Assembly (NCBI GenBank): GCA_039975755.1
Contig: JBDWGM010000066.1
Location: forward strand, 25,081-89,080
Origin: JABSSA01 sp039975755
GTDB taxonomy: Bacteria > Pseudomonadota > Alphaproteobacteria > Rhodobacterales > Rhodobacteraceae
Direction of reading: 5' to 3'
DNA: 64,000 nt
The position numbers were made by a program, and so were the translations under genes. Under the pieces are notes generated by a model. The model searched no databases, was not told the origin of the DNA, and was given only the letters and a program-made list of their open reading frames with translations. Shown piece by piece: positions 8,199 through 17,424 of this stretch. Each line of letters begins with the position of its first letter. The first letter of the stretch is position 1.

Positions 8199-10679
8199 AT
8201 GATGCGCAAAGCTCCTGTCCTCCTTTTTATGGCAGTGCTGATCTCAGGGCTCGTCTTCGTCGCCTATTTAGGTCGCACAGTGATTGGCCACTTGGATGAC
8301 TTGTCGATAGCGCAGCATGACGACATCAATTGGAATATGTCTCAGCTTGAGATTGAAACACTAAACCTCGACAATGCAATTCACGATGCGATCCACGGCC
8401 ATAGCGCGGACCTTTCGGAGTTTCGCAAACGCTATGATATCTTTTTCAGCCGCGTGCTCACGCTTTCGCAAAGCGCGTTTTACGATCTGTTTCTGAACGA
8501 TCCAAACGCGCAGGCTGGGCTGGCGGCGACTGATGCGTTTCTCGAAACGAACACGCCAATTGTCGATGGTCCCGACACCGAATTGCGTAGCGCATTGCCT
8601 GATATGCAAAGACAGATCGAAGCGTTGCGCCCTCAGGTGAGGGCCTTGTCGCTGACCGGTATACAGATATTTGCCAAGGAAGACGTAAATCGACGCGCAA
8701 ACTTTTCCCGGACACTGACGAAACTCGCAATCTCAGTCATTGGGTTGGTTGTTATCCTTTTGTTGGGGCTTGCGGTTCTGTTGAAACTACAACGCAAAGG
8801 CCTGCATGCTGCGCGCGAAAACCAAGTCGTCCGGTCCCGGTTTGAGGCCGCGATTTCCTCGTCGCTTGATGCCGTTTTGATTGTGGATGTCCAAGGCAGA
8901 ATTGTTGAATTCAATGGCGCTGCGGAAAGCGTTTTTGGATATTCGCGAACAGAGGTTTTGGGCTGCGATATGGCCGAAATGATTGTGCCAGAACACCTGA
9001 GAGAGATGCACCGAAAAGGTATGGCGCGATTCCTTGAAACGGGTGAGCGGAAAGTCATTGGGGCAGGGCGAGTCCGCTTGGAAGGATTACGCAAGTCCGG
9101 CGAAGTTTTTCCGGCGGAACTGTCAATTTCGCTGTCAGAAGCCAATGGCAAGCGCGTCTTCGTGTCATATCTGCGCGATATCACCCGAGAATTGGAGGCC
9201 GAAGAAGAGTTGCGATCAGCGCGCGACAAAGCACAAGAGGGTGAGAAAGCGAAATCTGATCTTTTGACCGTCATGAGCCATGAGATGCGCACACCGCTCA
9301 ATGGTATTCTGGGGTCCCTCGCTTTGCTTGATCAGGACAGTTTTGATGCACGCCAGCAACGGCATTTAAACTCGATTTCTGTCTCGGGCGAATTGTTGTT
9401 GTCACATGTCAATGACGTGCTTGACCTGTCCAGCCTTGGTACCGAGGCGAAGCCGCGTGAGAAAGTGACGTTCAACCTGCAAGACGTATTGCTGCAGATG
9501 GCTGATAGCTTAATGGCGAATGCGCAGGCGCGGGGAAATAATCTGACCGTTACGTCTCTTTCGGAAGGCTTGACGGGTGTCATCGGTTCCAAAAGGTCTT
9601 TGCAGCAATGTCTCATCAACCTCATTGGAAACGCCATCAAGTTTACGTCCGATGGCGAAGTCGCCATTGAAGTCGAGCGGTTGAACGAAAGCGATCTTGT
9701 GGAAATTCGTATTTCTGACACAGGGGTTGGGATTGCACCAGAAAACCTAGAGCGTATTTTTGATGAGTTTGTGACAATTGACACGGCCTATTCCCGACAA
9801 AATGCCGGGACGGGACTTGGCCTTGCCATTACAAAACGTTTGATCGAGGCGATGGAGGGCGAGATCGAAGCGGACAGTTTGCTTGGCGAAGGCAGCCTTT
9901 TCACGCTGCGCATCCAGTTACCAATTGGTGGGCCGCAGCGTTCTGAAAGCCCAAAAGCTCAGGATCGTGAATTGGGCAAAGTGCAATCTGGTCACCATGC
10001 GTTGGTTACTGACGACAATGAAATCAACCGTATGATCTTAAGTGAAATGCTTAGAAACGCTGGGTTGTCAGTAGAAGAGGCTGCGGATGGATTCGAGGCC
10101 ATCAACTGGGTTTCCAAAAAGCGTTTCGATATTGCATTCTTGGACATTAGCATGCCCGGGATTGATGGAATCGAGACCTTGAAGCGTATACGTCAGTTAA
10201 ACGTGGATTGGTGCAATTTGCCCGCAATCGCCGTCACTGCACATGCGGCGCGCAAAGATCACGAGGCAATCCGCGAAGCCCCATTCTCAGATATTCTGGT
10301 CAAACCCGTCAAATCAGAAGACATTCATGCGAAACTGCGATCCACATTAACAACAGAGATCGCCGATGCAGCGGCTTTGAAATTCGAATTAGCGAGTGGT
10401 GATTTTAAAGCTCAGTTTGGTGAGCAAAAATACCACGCTGCTTTGGCGGCTCTGAAATCGGATTTAAATGAGTTGCATGCGGAGCTGGAGACGCTGCCCA
10501 GATTGACTGACAAGGTTCGGCAACACGCTCATATGCTTAGCGGCACTGCCGCCGTCCTTGGTGAAAACGGGATACATTCCTGTTTGCAATCTATTGAACA
10601 TTGCGATGCAGAAACATGGGATGTCGTAAAAATAGAATTCGCGCGAAGCCTCCAAGAATTATCGATACTCCCAAGCTAG
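8199..10679 (+). CDS. Hybrid sensor histidine kinase with PAS, receiver and Hpt domains
   Basis: An 826-residue inner-membrane phosphorelay kinase. Layout: membrane segment about 5-27; periplasmic helical sensor about 28-172; second membrane segment about 173-195; PAS domain about 215-330 (FEAAISSSLDAVLIVDVQG); HisKA with phospho-His361 in MSHEMRTPLNG; HATPase with N box NLIGNAIKF and G boxes DTGVGI and GTGLGLAI, about 410-585; receiver about 605-720 with Asp649 in FLDISMPG; Hpt about 735-826 with His778 in AHMLSG, where the usual Lys after His-x-Leu is Ser. A complete His-Asp-His relay in one chain needs an outside Asp acceptor, which the divergent NarL-type regulator could supply. It lies 36 bases downstream of the molybdopterin-domain-like gene. 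Confidence 0.92.
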   Translation: MMRKAPVLLFMAVLISGLVFVAYLGRTVIGHLDDLSIAQHDDINWNMSQLEIETLNLDNAIHDAIHGHSADLSEFRKRYDIFFSRVLTLSQSAFYDLFLNDPNAQAGLAATDAFLETNTPIVDGPDTELRSALPDMQRQIEALRPQVRALSLTGIQIFAKEDVNRRANFSRTLTKLAISVIGLVVILLLGLAVLLKLQRKGLHAARENQVVRSRFEAAISSSLDAVLIVDVQGRIVEFNGAAESVFGYSRTEVLGCDMAEMIVPEHLREMHRKGMARFLETGERKVIGAGRVRLEGLRKSGEVFPAELSISLSEANGKRVFVSYLRDITRELEAEEELRSARDKAQEGEKAKSDLLTVMSHEMRTPLNGILGSLALLDQDSFDARQQRHLNSISVSGELLLSHVNDVLDLSSLGTEAKPREKVTFNLQDVLLQMADSLMANAQARGNNLTVTSLSEGLTGVIGSKRSLQQCLINLIGNAIKFTSDGEVAIEVERLNESDLVEIRISDTGVGIAPENLERIFDEFVTIDTAYSRQNAGTGLGLAITKRLIEAMEGEIEADSLLGEGSLFTLRIQLPIGGPQRSESPKAQDRELGKVQSGHHALVTDDNEINRMILSEMLRNAGLSVEEAADGFEAINWVSKKRFDIAFLDISMPGIDGIETLKRIRQLNVDWCNLPAIAVTAHAARKDHEAIREAPFSDILVKPVKSEDIHAKLRSTLTTEIADAAALKFELASGDFKAQFGEQKYHAALAALKSDLNELHAELETLPRLTDKVRQHAHMLSGTAAVLGENGIHSCLQSIEHCDAETWDVVKIEFARSLQELSILPS

Positions 10680-10756
10680 GGTTTTTAAACGCCTTGTTTT
10701 CACTCGAAGCTATCTGGTTCATTTCAAGCGACTTTATTGGGCGAGTCTTCGTATGC

Positions 10757-11515
10757 TTAGTTTCTTGTCATGAATTGCGGGTTCACTTCTCCTTTGAAGC
10801 ATCGCGGAAAAAAGGGATAGGTATCCGTGGCAAAGTAAGTATAGGAGCCGTTTACCATCCCGCCGTTGCATTCATCCAGCGTGCCGGTGCCGGCTTTATA
10901 TTCAAAATCTTCTTCATAGGTGCCGTCAAAGGTCTGACCGGGTGGTGTCGGCCGCTTCCCGGATTTCAAGTGCCATGAAGACGTTGCAGAAGACGGGCTG
11001 TAACGTATTTCGAATCCGTCAGGTGCGCATCCGATCAGCGATCCATCTTGCGATGCAAGTAGATCGCTGGATACACCATGGTAATGGTAAAGCCCTGATC
11101 GATCCACATGAGCATTTTGAGCGTCCATGCCTAATTTTCTTGGGTTATGCATCGCTTGTTGTCGCCAGCCACTGGCTGGGTCTCGGCTTATGCCTCGTCG
11201 CCCGTTCGGATCGTAATACCCGGCGGTGTAAGGTCGGATCGGAATGCCCGTGACTGACACGCCAACGGTCATCAACCCGGTCGTCACGCTTTTGGTTAAA
11301 TGAGGCTCAGAGGGAAAGCAAAAGGTTAGATTCTGTTCTTGAAAGGTGTTGGGGTTAGTCCGGTTGGGGAACTTTCCCATCGCATGGTTGGGCGCACCAT
11401 TTGATATTAAGCAAGTCATATCTGACCGGATTTCTGTGCTGATCGAATTTTCATGCGCAAATGCACCGCATGTCGTGGTCATAAACAAAATCGCGGCATT
11501 CCGAAGGTAAGGCAT
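10757..11515 (-). CDS. Exported YHYH-domain protein
   Basis: A 252-residue protein with a signal peptide (about residues 1-20, ending TCGAFA). The hallmark SGLYHYHGVSSDLL near residues 138-152 is followed by IGCAPDGFEIRY, as in the YHYH family of exported proteins. Their function is not established; the clustered Tyr/His suggests metal binding. Five or so cysteines are conserved-looking, including one in GTLDECNGG and one in FFPRCFKGE near the C-terminus, and could form disulfides. It is convergent with the hybrid kinase gene and stands alone. The 332 bases upstream contain no gene, only a perfect hairpin. Confidence 0.82.
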   Translation of the reverse strand: MPYLRNAAILFMTTTCGAFAHENSISTEIRSDMTCLISNGAPNHAMGKFPNRTNPNTFQEQNLTFCFPSEPHLTKSVTTGLMTVGVSVTGIPIRPYTAGYYDPNGRRGISRDPASGWRQQAMHNPRKLGMDAQNAHVDRSGLYHYHGVSSDLLASQDGSLIGCAPDGFEIRYSPSSATSSWHLKSGKRPTPPGQTFDGTYEEDFEYKAGTGTLDECNGGMVNGSYTYFATDTYPFFPRCFKGEVNPQFMTRN

Positions 11516-11606
11516 ATGTCTGTTCCTTTTATTTCCCTATCCTTTCAACGGAGGTTCCCGTCTTTTCCGTCGTAAAAAGAGGACAAGGCGGCAAGCAATT
11601 GCTGGC

Positions 11607-11630
11607 AACACGCGGTTCACGCCGCGTGTT
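11607..11630. repeat. Perfect 9-bp hairpin between ribH and the YHYH gene
   Basis: AACACGCGG (11607-11615) and CCGCGTGTT (11622-11630) are exact complements around a TTCACG loop. On the minus strand it lies 218 bases past the ribH stop without a following T tract; on the plus strand TCTTG follows but no gene ends there. It could be a weak terminator or a protein-binding dyad. The rest of 11516-11847 shows nothing I can support. Confidence 0.35.
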
Positions 11631-11847
11631 TCTTGCCTGTTCTGGATGCAGAGTAGTTTTTGATTTTATCTCAAGGTCCAAGCGTTGGTGCGCGTCGGAA
11701 ATCGAAATGCGCTAATCGATGCAAGCGCTCCAAAATATCGCGCAACTAAATCACTTTCCGTCATTTAGGCAGAAAACGTCGTTTGGCAGTGCGGTTAAGT
11801 TATTCAGGACGACACCGGTCTGCTGCCGGTGCCGCCAAAATTATCAA

Positions 11848-12300
11848 TCAGGCGTATTCGCGTTGCGGAACATATCCCACGACACTCAACGCGGCGTCAG
11901 CAGCTTCGCGCCCTTTTTTCTTGAAATGACGGTGGAAAAAACCTGTATGTTCAGGGGTTTCTTGAAAATGATGCGGCGTTAAAGAAACCGACAACACAGG
12001 TACATCCGTTTTTAATCCAACATCCATCAGACCAGTTACCACAGCCTGCGCCACATATTCGTTTCGATAGATGCCACCATCCACAACAAATGCGGCAGCG
12101 GCGATCGCATCATATGTTCCGGTTTGCGCAAGGCGCTGCGCTTTGAGCGGCATTTCAAATGCGCCGGGAACGTCAAACACGTCGATCTCTGCATTGGGGC
12201 AGAGGGACGACAGTCTTTCTTTGAAGCCAACCAATGCCTGATCCACGATTTCGGCATTCCAATTTGCCTTGATGAAGGCGAACTTGAGGGATTTTGTCAT
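11848..12300 (-). CDS. ribH: 6,7-dimethyl-8-ribityllumazine synthase, second type (RibH2)
   Basis: Catalyses the penultimate step of riboflavin synthesis, joining 5-amino-6-ribitylaminouracil and 3,4-dihydroxy-2-butanone 4-phosphate. The 150-residue product shows FDVPGAFEMPL, the substrate-loop VDGGIYRNEYVA and LTPHHFQETPEHTGFFHRHF. The last motif, with its His-rich run, is what I know from the decameric RibH2 of Brucella and rhizobia rather than from the icosahedral housekeeping enzyme. Start: the ATG at 12300 begins MTKSLKFAFIKANW; a longer in-frame start would run into the riboswitch. It is a single gene, not in a rib operon, and is preceded by an FMN riboswitch. A second ribH elsewhere on the chromosome is expected (inference). 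Confidence 0.92.
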   Translation of the reverse strand: MTKSLKFAFIKANWNAEIVDQALVGFKERLSSLCPNAEIDVFDVPGAFEMPLKAQRLAQTGTYDAIAAAAFVVDGGIYRNEYVAQAVVTGLMDVGLKTDVPVLSVSLTPHHFQETPEHTGFFHRHFKKKGREAADAALSVVGYVPQREYA

Positions 12301-12366
12301 TGCTCTTGATCCTTTCCAAATGACAGAATCCCAGAGCGTCACAAGACGAGCCGCTTGCACGACCGC

Positions 12367-12497
12367 CTCATTCTCTCCCATCCGGACTTTAACCGTCGGC
12401 CCCGGAATTCCACCGGATCTGCTGACCTTTCTCGAAAGAAAGCGCTCGCGGGCTATAACCGCCGGTGGGGAATTTCACCCCGCCCTGAGAACGTTCG
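12367..12497 (-). ncRNA. FMN riboswitch (RFN element) upstream of ribH
   Basis: Read on the minus strand, the conserved RFN blocks appear in order: TCTCAGGGCGGGGTGAAATT, then CCCCACCGGCGGT, GCCCGCGAGCGC, a variable arm (CTTTCTTTCGAGAAAG), GGTCAGCAGATCCGGTG, and AATTCCGGGGCCGACGGTTA followed by AGTCCGGATGGGAGAGAATG. It ends about 66 bases before the ribH start, leaving room for an expression platform. The element binds FMN and shuts off the downstream gene when flavin is plentiful. Confidence 0.95.
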
Positions 12498-12633
12498 AAA
12501 GAATACTGGGCCAAAAAGGCGAGTCAATATGCCAAATGAAGCTAACATGAACCAACCCCCAATTGGGTCATCATTTCGGTATGCAATCGCACCAGCTTAG
12601 CATCGAAAACGTCATATAAGTCGCCTCGGTTTC

Positions 12634-12670
12634 GTTTCATGAATGAAACGAGTATTGCATTCTGTTTCAT
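12634..12670. promoter_or_regulatory. GTTTCAT dyad plus third half-site upstream of aldo/keto reductase
   Basis: GTTTCATGAATGAAAC (12634-12649) is a 7-bp inverted repeat around GA, and a further GTTTCAT half-site lies at 12664-12670. The cluster ends about 58 bases before the reductase start, where an operator would overlap the promoter. The regulator cannot be named from the sequence. Confidence 0.45.
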
Positions 12671-12727
12671 GGAAGATGCGCGTTTTAACTGTTTTGCTGA
12701 GGTTCAGGTAAAACAGGAGTGAACAGC

Positions 12728-13717
12728 ATGAAATTTCTAGACCATGACATTGAGCCCTTGGGCATGGGATGTTGGCCAATCGGAGGCGCGATGATGCGCG
12801 GCGAAGACACCTTTGGATACGCCAATGCGGACGATGCAGAATCCATTCGTACAATTCACGCGGCATTGGATTGCGGGATCACACTTTTTGACACAGCCGC
12901 AGCATACGGGGCCGGGCATGCCGAACGGTTGTTGTCAAAAGCTCTAAAGGGTCGTTCGGATGTTGTGATCGTCTCCAAGATCGGCATCGCAATTGATGAA
13001 GACACGAAACAGTTGTTGGGGCCGGAAATCTCACCGGATACTGTAATACCTGCAATCGAAAGATGTCTGTCCCGTCTTGGGCGGGAATGTGTGGACCAGA
13101 TACTGCTTCACCAGAACGACCTCGCATTGCCTGCAGCCGAGGCCATATTTGATGAAATGGAAAAGGCCCGTTCGGCTGGAAAAATCCGATCCTATGGCTG
13201 GAGCACGGACTTTTCCAAGGCGGCAGCAGCCGTCGCACATCGACCGGGGTTCTCAGGTGTGGAACATGCAATGAATGTTCTGGTGGATGCACAACGCATG
13301 CAAGACGTCGTTCACAAAAATGGGCTGATAACGTTGATAAGGTCACCGCTGGCCATGGGGTTGCTGACCGGGAAATACGATCAAGACAAGCGGATGCAGC
13401 GCAATGACATTCGTGCAACGACCAACTTGATCGTCAAGTATTTCGAAAATGCCCGCGCGAACCCAGAATTTCTGTCCAAACTTGATACGATCCGCGATCT
13501 GTTGACGATGGATGGTCGAAGCCTGACCCAAGGGGCTTTGTGTTGGTTATGGGGCAAAAATGAAAACAACATTCCCATTCCGGGCGCGCGTACTGTCGAG
13601 CAGATCGAAGGCATTGCAGGGGCATTGGCGTTTGGCCCGCTACCTGCGCATGTCATGGCAGATATTGAAGGCCTGATTGAAAGACCAACCGATGATTTAG
13701 AGGATCGCGAGTTGTAA
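12728..13717 (+). CDS. Aldo/keto reductase
   Basis: NAD(P)H-dependent reductase of about 329 residues with a TIM-barrel fold. Family motifs: MGCWPIGG near the N-terminus, DCGITLFDTAAAYGAGHAE (catalytic Asp and Tyr), VVIVSKIGI (catalytic Lys), and DQILLHQND (catalytic His). The cofactor-binding C-terminal motif is IPIPGARTVEQIEGIAGAL. Start: AGGAG at 12714-12718 is nine bases before the ATG at 12728; the in-frame GTG at 12719 touches the ribosome site and is rejected. It stands alone between the ribH riboswitch and the convergent MscS gene. The substrate is unknown. A dyad upstream suggests specific control. Confidence 0.9.
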   Translation: MKFLDHDIEPLGMGCWPIGGAMMRGEDTFGYANADDAESIRTIHAALDCGITLFDTAAAYGAGHAERLLSKALKGRSDVVIVSKIGIAIDEDTKQLLGPEISPDTVIPAIERCLSRLGRECVDQILLHQNDLALPAAEAIFDEMEKARSAGKIRSYGWSTDFSKAAAAVAHRPGFSGVEHAMNVLVDAQRMQDVVHKNGLITLIRSPLAMGLLTGKYDQDKRMQRNDIRATTNLIVKYFENARANPEFLSKLDTIRDLLTMDGRSLTQGALCWLWGKNENNIPIPGARTVEQIEGIAGALAFGPLPAHVMADIEGLIERPTDDLEDREL

Positions 13718-13753
13718 ATTCGAATTCTTCGATAAGTTATGTCGTCAAATTGT

Positions 13754-16021
13754 TTAGGGCTCGTCTGGAATTGGGCCGGGTTTGACTTGTTGCCCGATCG
13801 CTTCTTGCGCAGCAGCGCTGGCCGCGTGTTTTGTTTCATCCGAAATGTTTTCGTCGCCAGCGATTTCCACTTTGACATTCCGTTCGGCCATGCGGATGCC
13901 GTTGGCTTCGAAAATATCGCGAACACCTTGATAGGCGTCGCGGCGCACAAGCCATTGTTCGCCCGGGCGGGTCATGAATTTGACACCGACAACCATGTTG
14001 AATTCTTCCATGCGCCGCACGCCTTGTGACTTTAGCGTTTGGATGATGCTGTCGCCATAATCCGGGTTCGCCTGAAGGTTTGCACCAACTTGTTTCACCA
14101 GTTTTTTGACCAGTTTCAGATCGGTTTCAAAGGGCACGCGGAATTCGAGCTTCATGATGACCCAATCACGCGAGTGGTTGGTCAATGACTTCAATTCTCC
14201 GAACGGCAATGTGTGCACTGCGCCGCGGTGGTGACGCAGCTGTAAGGAGCGGATCGAAATCTTTTCGACAGTGCCCCTTAGGTTTTCGATTTCAACGTAT
14301 TCGCCAATCCGGAAGGCATCATCAACGAGGAAGAATATTCCTGAAACCACATCCTTAACCAAAGATTGCGCCCCAAAGCCGATGGCGATGCCCATCACAC
14401 TGGCGCCAGCAAGGATCGGAGCGATGTTCACACCAGACGCCGCAAGGATCGACATGATCACTATGCTCAGCAGAGTGATCTGCAAGACGACGCGCAAAAG
14501 AGGTAGCAGCGTGGCCATCCGAGCCTCGGGACCGGGGGCGGTGCCATCTTCGGGTGGGGTATAAGCGGCCAGACGACGGTCAATCGCCGTGCGTCCCCAG
14601 GTCCACACAAGATCAGCGACCAACAAGGCGACGGCGCTGTCTAGCAGTACGGAAAACACTTGTTGGGCAAGGCTTGGTTGATCCGAGCGTTCGAAAATCC
14701 CGACATTCCAGACCACGGCCAAGCTAAGGCCGACGCACACAATCAATGCAAAGCGTGCGACCCGTACGGCGATTGGCCTATAAGCTTCGTAAGGTTCGAT
14801 AACATCTTCTGCGGGCGCAATGTCGTCGTCTTCAACGTCGTCAGATATGTCCTTTACGTTTTCGTCTTCATCATTTGCCAAGTGGTTTTTCGGTGCATGT
14901 TTTATGTGGAATTCTTGCGTGGCGCGATTAAACGCACTGTTCACCCAAGCGGTCAGTAAATTCAGCGCAGGGTAAAGCAAACCCAACAATGCGACTGTCC
15001 AGACAAGTGGGATCAGTTCAAGCAACCACAGCACAAAGATCGCGATGTTTAGACCCGTTAGATAAGTCTGCCAATTGCGCCGTGCCTTTGCGGTGAGCGC
15101 GATGTCATAACGTTGAATGGTATTGAACATGATGGCGGTGCCAAACAACGCAATGACCAACAGCAATAGCGACGAAAGGACAGCGACGGCCAAAACTTCG
15201 GGCGGTCGCGCGCCGTCGGCGGTATTGGCGAACAGTTGATCAAAGAGATCCACAATTCCCACGCAGATCAGAAAAACAGCAACACTGCATGTCAGAACAC
15301 GCCAGATCACCTTGGCCGTTGCGGAACTTACAGGAACCAGCCTGAGCTGTTCAACTCTTGGCGCAAGGAACAACAACAGCACCGTGCCAGTTGCGCGCGT
15401 GACGACGATCACGATGAGTGCGTTCAAGATTAGGGCGTTCAAAAGAGGCGGCCAAGACAGGGCGGAAAAAGCGCCAATCGAACCCAGTGCAAAAATAAAC
15501 AGACCCAAAAACGCAAGGCTTGTTCGATACAGAGCTGCCTTGATGCGTTCTGCTGCTGAATAATATTTAGTGATCTCGAGGCGTTTTCGAACAGGGTTTG
15601 TGTATTGGCGTAACAACCATTCCAGACCAGCACCAAAGAACAAAAAGATCAGGATAAACGTGAGACTGCGCACTTGCATTGCAGCGGAAAGCTGTTCTCT
15701 CCAATGAACGCGGATCAGCTCGGGGACGTCTCCAATTCGGGACCAGGCAACGCCTAACGCTTGAACACGTTCACCCGTCGCTTGAACAACCGTTTCAAGT
15801 TGCGCTCGAACCGGTTGTTTTTCGGTTGGTTCGCTTGTCGTAATGTCCGCCGTTTGGGATTTTAGCCACTCTTGGATGCGGGAATCTGACAGCAGGCGGC
15901 TCAATTCCTGAAGATCATTTGCCGAAGGCTGCGAGTCCTGTGCGTGGCCGGAATGCGGGATGATCACTAGGCTGGCCATCGTCAGTAACCCAGCAAAGAC
16001 TGTTGCAAATAACCGTTTCAC
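13754..16021 (-). CDS. Large MscS-family mechanosensitive channel
   Basis: A 755-residue inner-membrane channel of the MscS superfamily with an extended N-terminus. A signal peptide (about 1-27, ending SGHAQ) is followed by a short periplasmic domain, then many membrane segments from about residue 115 to 560. The pore helix lies in ILAGASVMGIAIGFGAQSLV, then KDVVSGIFFLVDDAFRIGEYVEI begins the MscS beta domain (about 560-700). An acidic loop with repeated Asp/Glu (about residues 385-410) interrupts the membrane part. Likely role: relief of turgor after osmotic downshock. Its start overlaps the stop of the upstream [2Fe-2S] membrane protein by four bases, so the two are co-translated, an unusual pairing. 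Confidence 0.9.
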   Translation of the reverse strand: MKRLFATVFAGLLTMASLVIIPHSGHAQDSQPSANDLQELSRLLSDSRIQEWLKSQTADITTSEPTEKQPVRAQLETVVQATGERVQALGVAWSRIGDVPELIRVHWREQLSAAMQVRSLTFILIFLFFGAGLEWLLRQYTNPVRKRLEITKYYSAAERIKAALYRTSLAFLGLFIFALGSIGAFSALSWPPLLNALILNALIVIVVTRATGTVLLLFLAPRVEQLRLVPVSSATAKVIWRVLTCSVAVFLICVGIVDLFDQLFANTADGARPPEVLAVAVLSSLLLLVIALFGTAIMFNTIQRYDIALTAKARRNWQTYLTGLNIAIFVLWLLELIPLVWTVALLGLLYPALNLLTAWVNSAFNRATQEFHIKHAPKNHLANDEDENVKDISDDVEDDDIAPAEDVIEPYEAYRPIAVRVARFALIVCVGLSLAVVWNVGIFERSDQPSLAQQVFSVLLDSAVALLVADLVWTWGRTAIDRRLAAYTPPEDGTAPGPEARMATLLPLLRVVLQITLLSIVIMSILAASGVNIAPILAGASVMGIAIGFGAQSLVKDVVSGIFFLVDDAFRIGEYVEIENLRGTVEKISIRSLQLRHHRGAVHTLPFGELKSLTNHSRDWVIMKLEFRVPFETDLKLVKKLVKQVGANLQANPDYGDSIIQTLKSQGVRRMEEFNMVVGVKFMTRPGEQWLVRRDAYQGVRDIFEANGIRMAERNVKVEIAGDENISDETKHAASAAAQEAIGQQVKPGPIPDEP

Positions 16022-17424
16022 ACCTGCACCTCGGATGCGTCGATCAATGTGTCAGGTTCTTCGTCGTGGAATGTATAGTCGGGTGGGAAAATCGTTTCGA
16101 CATCTATGTGCCCGCCGGCAGGCGCGAGTTGGCAAGCCAGGCGCGTTCCTTCTGGGAATCCTTTTGCGTGCAACGTTCTAAGTTCCAGATCGGTGGGCTC
16201 TGGCAAGGGGAAGTCGCTAGAAAGAATCCGAACAACACAGGTGCCACAGCGCCCACGCCCTTCGCAAAGACTTGCATGGGGTTCGTCATTTTGCCGCAAT
16301 ACGTCCAAAAGGCTGAGGCCAGAGCGACTGGTGGCCAGTTTCTTTTTGCCAAAAGTCAGGGTAAAGTTTTGCGATGGCTTTAATGCCAGCCGTATGAAAC
16401 GAGCGATAAACGTCAGCGCGGCCAAGGCAATTGACCACCAAATAACCTGAGACGTTACAAAATTCACAAAATCCAAATCGAGGGTCGCAGGCTCATCTTT
16501 TGACGCCTCATATCCGGAACTGTAGTCGTTTTGCGCTTGTTGTCCGTATCCCGATGATTGGCCATAGCCAGCTGCAGGCCTGTCGACGGGTGGACTTGTG
16601 TACCCGTTGCCTTGTCCATACGTTTGGCCTTGGCTTGCCCCTCGATCTTGTTTGTATTCGGCGACATTGTTTGCAGTTTTGGTTTGTCCATAACTATTGG
16701 AACTTACATAGTTATCAGAGTCTTTTTTGTTTCCGTATGTTGCTTGCGAGGCCGTTGAAACTGCGGTTTTGGCCAGTGCAGAGCGTCCGGCTTCGGCATA
16801 GCCGAGCAGTGCAGTTATCGGTATTGCAACGACAACGGGGTAAATCCAAAACAACATATTTCGAGCGGATTCTTTTGACCGTAACCACGTAATCAAACCG
16901 GCGCATCCATGTATCCAAATGACGGTAATAAGACCCACTTGGATGAGACCTGTGGTCGGATCACTGACCCACATGGATTGAACAGTCAGTTCATAGTTTG
17001 GGTCCAGATTCGATTGTTGCAAAAAGTAGATGCTTATCGTGTGGGTGGCCATCATCGGCACGACGCACACAGCCGTAACAATTTGAACCAAGTCCTGCAT
17101 GTTGGTGCGCAGGGTTGGGCGATTATAGATAGAAATCAAACCAAGGATAAAATGCGCAGCTAACGATAGGAAAAGCAGCAAAAAGACCGGTTTGGTCTCC
17201 CAAATCTCAGTCAAATAGGGGCGGGCGGCCTCCATCGCTTTGACTGAAATGATGCCAAGGCTTGCATTCAATAAATGGCTGGTCACAAAGGCCAAAAGAA
17301 CAAGGCCGGTTGTGATGCGAAGAGAACGCGTGAATAAACCGACACGCCGTTTGGACGTAATCCCTGACAATTGCCACCCCTTTAGCCGCTTTCCAGCTGG
17401 CTCAGATCCCCACAACTTAGTCAT
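16018..17424 (-). CDS. Membrane-bound [2Fe-2S] protein resembling the sensor half of a class III adenylate cyclase
   Basis: A 468-residue protein in three parts. Residues about 30-220 form five or six membrane segments with histidines placed as in heme-binding cytochrome b-like SdhC modules (TSHLLN, LAAHFILG, ATHTISIYF, WIHGCAGLI). Residues about 225-310 are a low-complexity linker rich in Gly, Tyr, Ser, Gln and Asn (YGQGNGY, YGQSSGYGQQ). After another membrane helix comes a plant-type ferredoxin domain, about 360-450, with CEGRGRCGTC and LACQL as cluster ligands. In relatives known to me this membrane-ferredoxin unit is fused to a cyclase domain, but none is present here. It overlaps the MscS gene by four bases. 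Redox sensing or electron transfer is inference. Confidence 0.78.
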   Translation of the reverse strand: MTKLWGSEPAGKRLKGWQLSGITSKRRVGLFTRSLRITTGLVLLAFVTSHLLNASLGIISVKAMEAARPYLTEIWETKPVFLLLFLSLAAHFILGLISIYNRPTLRTNMQDLVQIVTAVCVVPMMATHTISIYFLQQSNLDPNYELTVQSMWVSDPTTGLIQVGLITVIWIHGCAGLITWLRSKESARNMLFWIYPVVVAIPITALLGYAEAGRSALAKTAVSTASQATYGNKKDSDNYVSSNSYGQTKTANNVAEYKQDRGASQGQTYGQGNGYTSPPVDRPAAGYGQSSGYGQQAQNDYSSGYEASKDEPATLDLDFVNFVTSQVIWWSIALAALTFIARFIRLALKPSQNFTLTFGKKKLATSRSGLSLLDVLRQNDEPHASLCEGRGRCGTCVVRILSSDFPLPEPTDLELRTLHAKGFPEGTRLACQLAPAGGHIDVETIFPPDYTFHDEEPDTLIDASEVQV

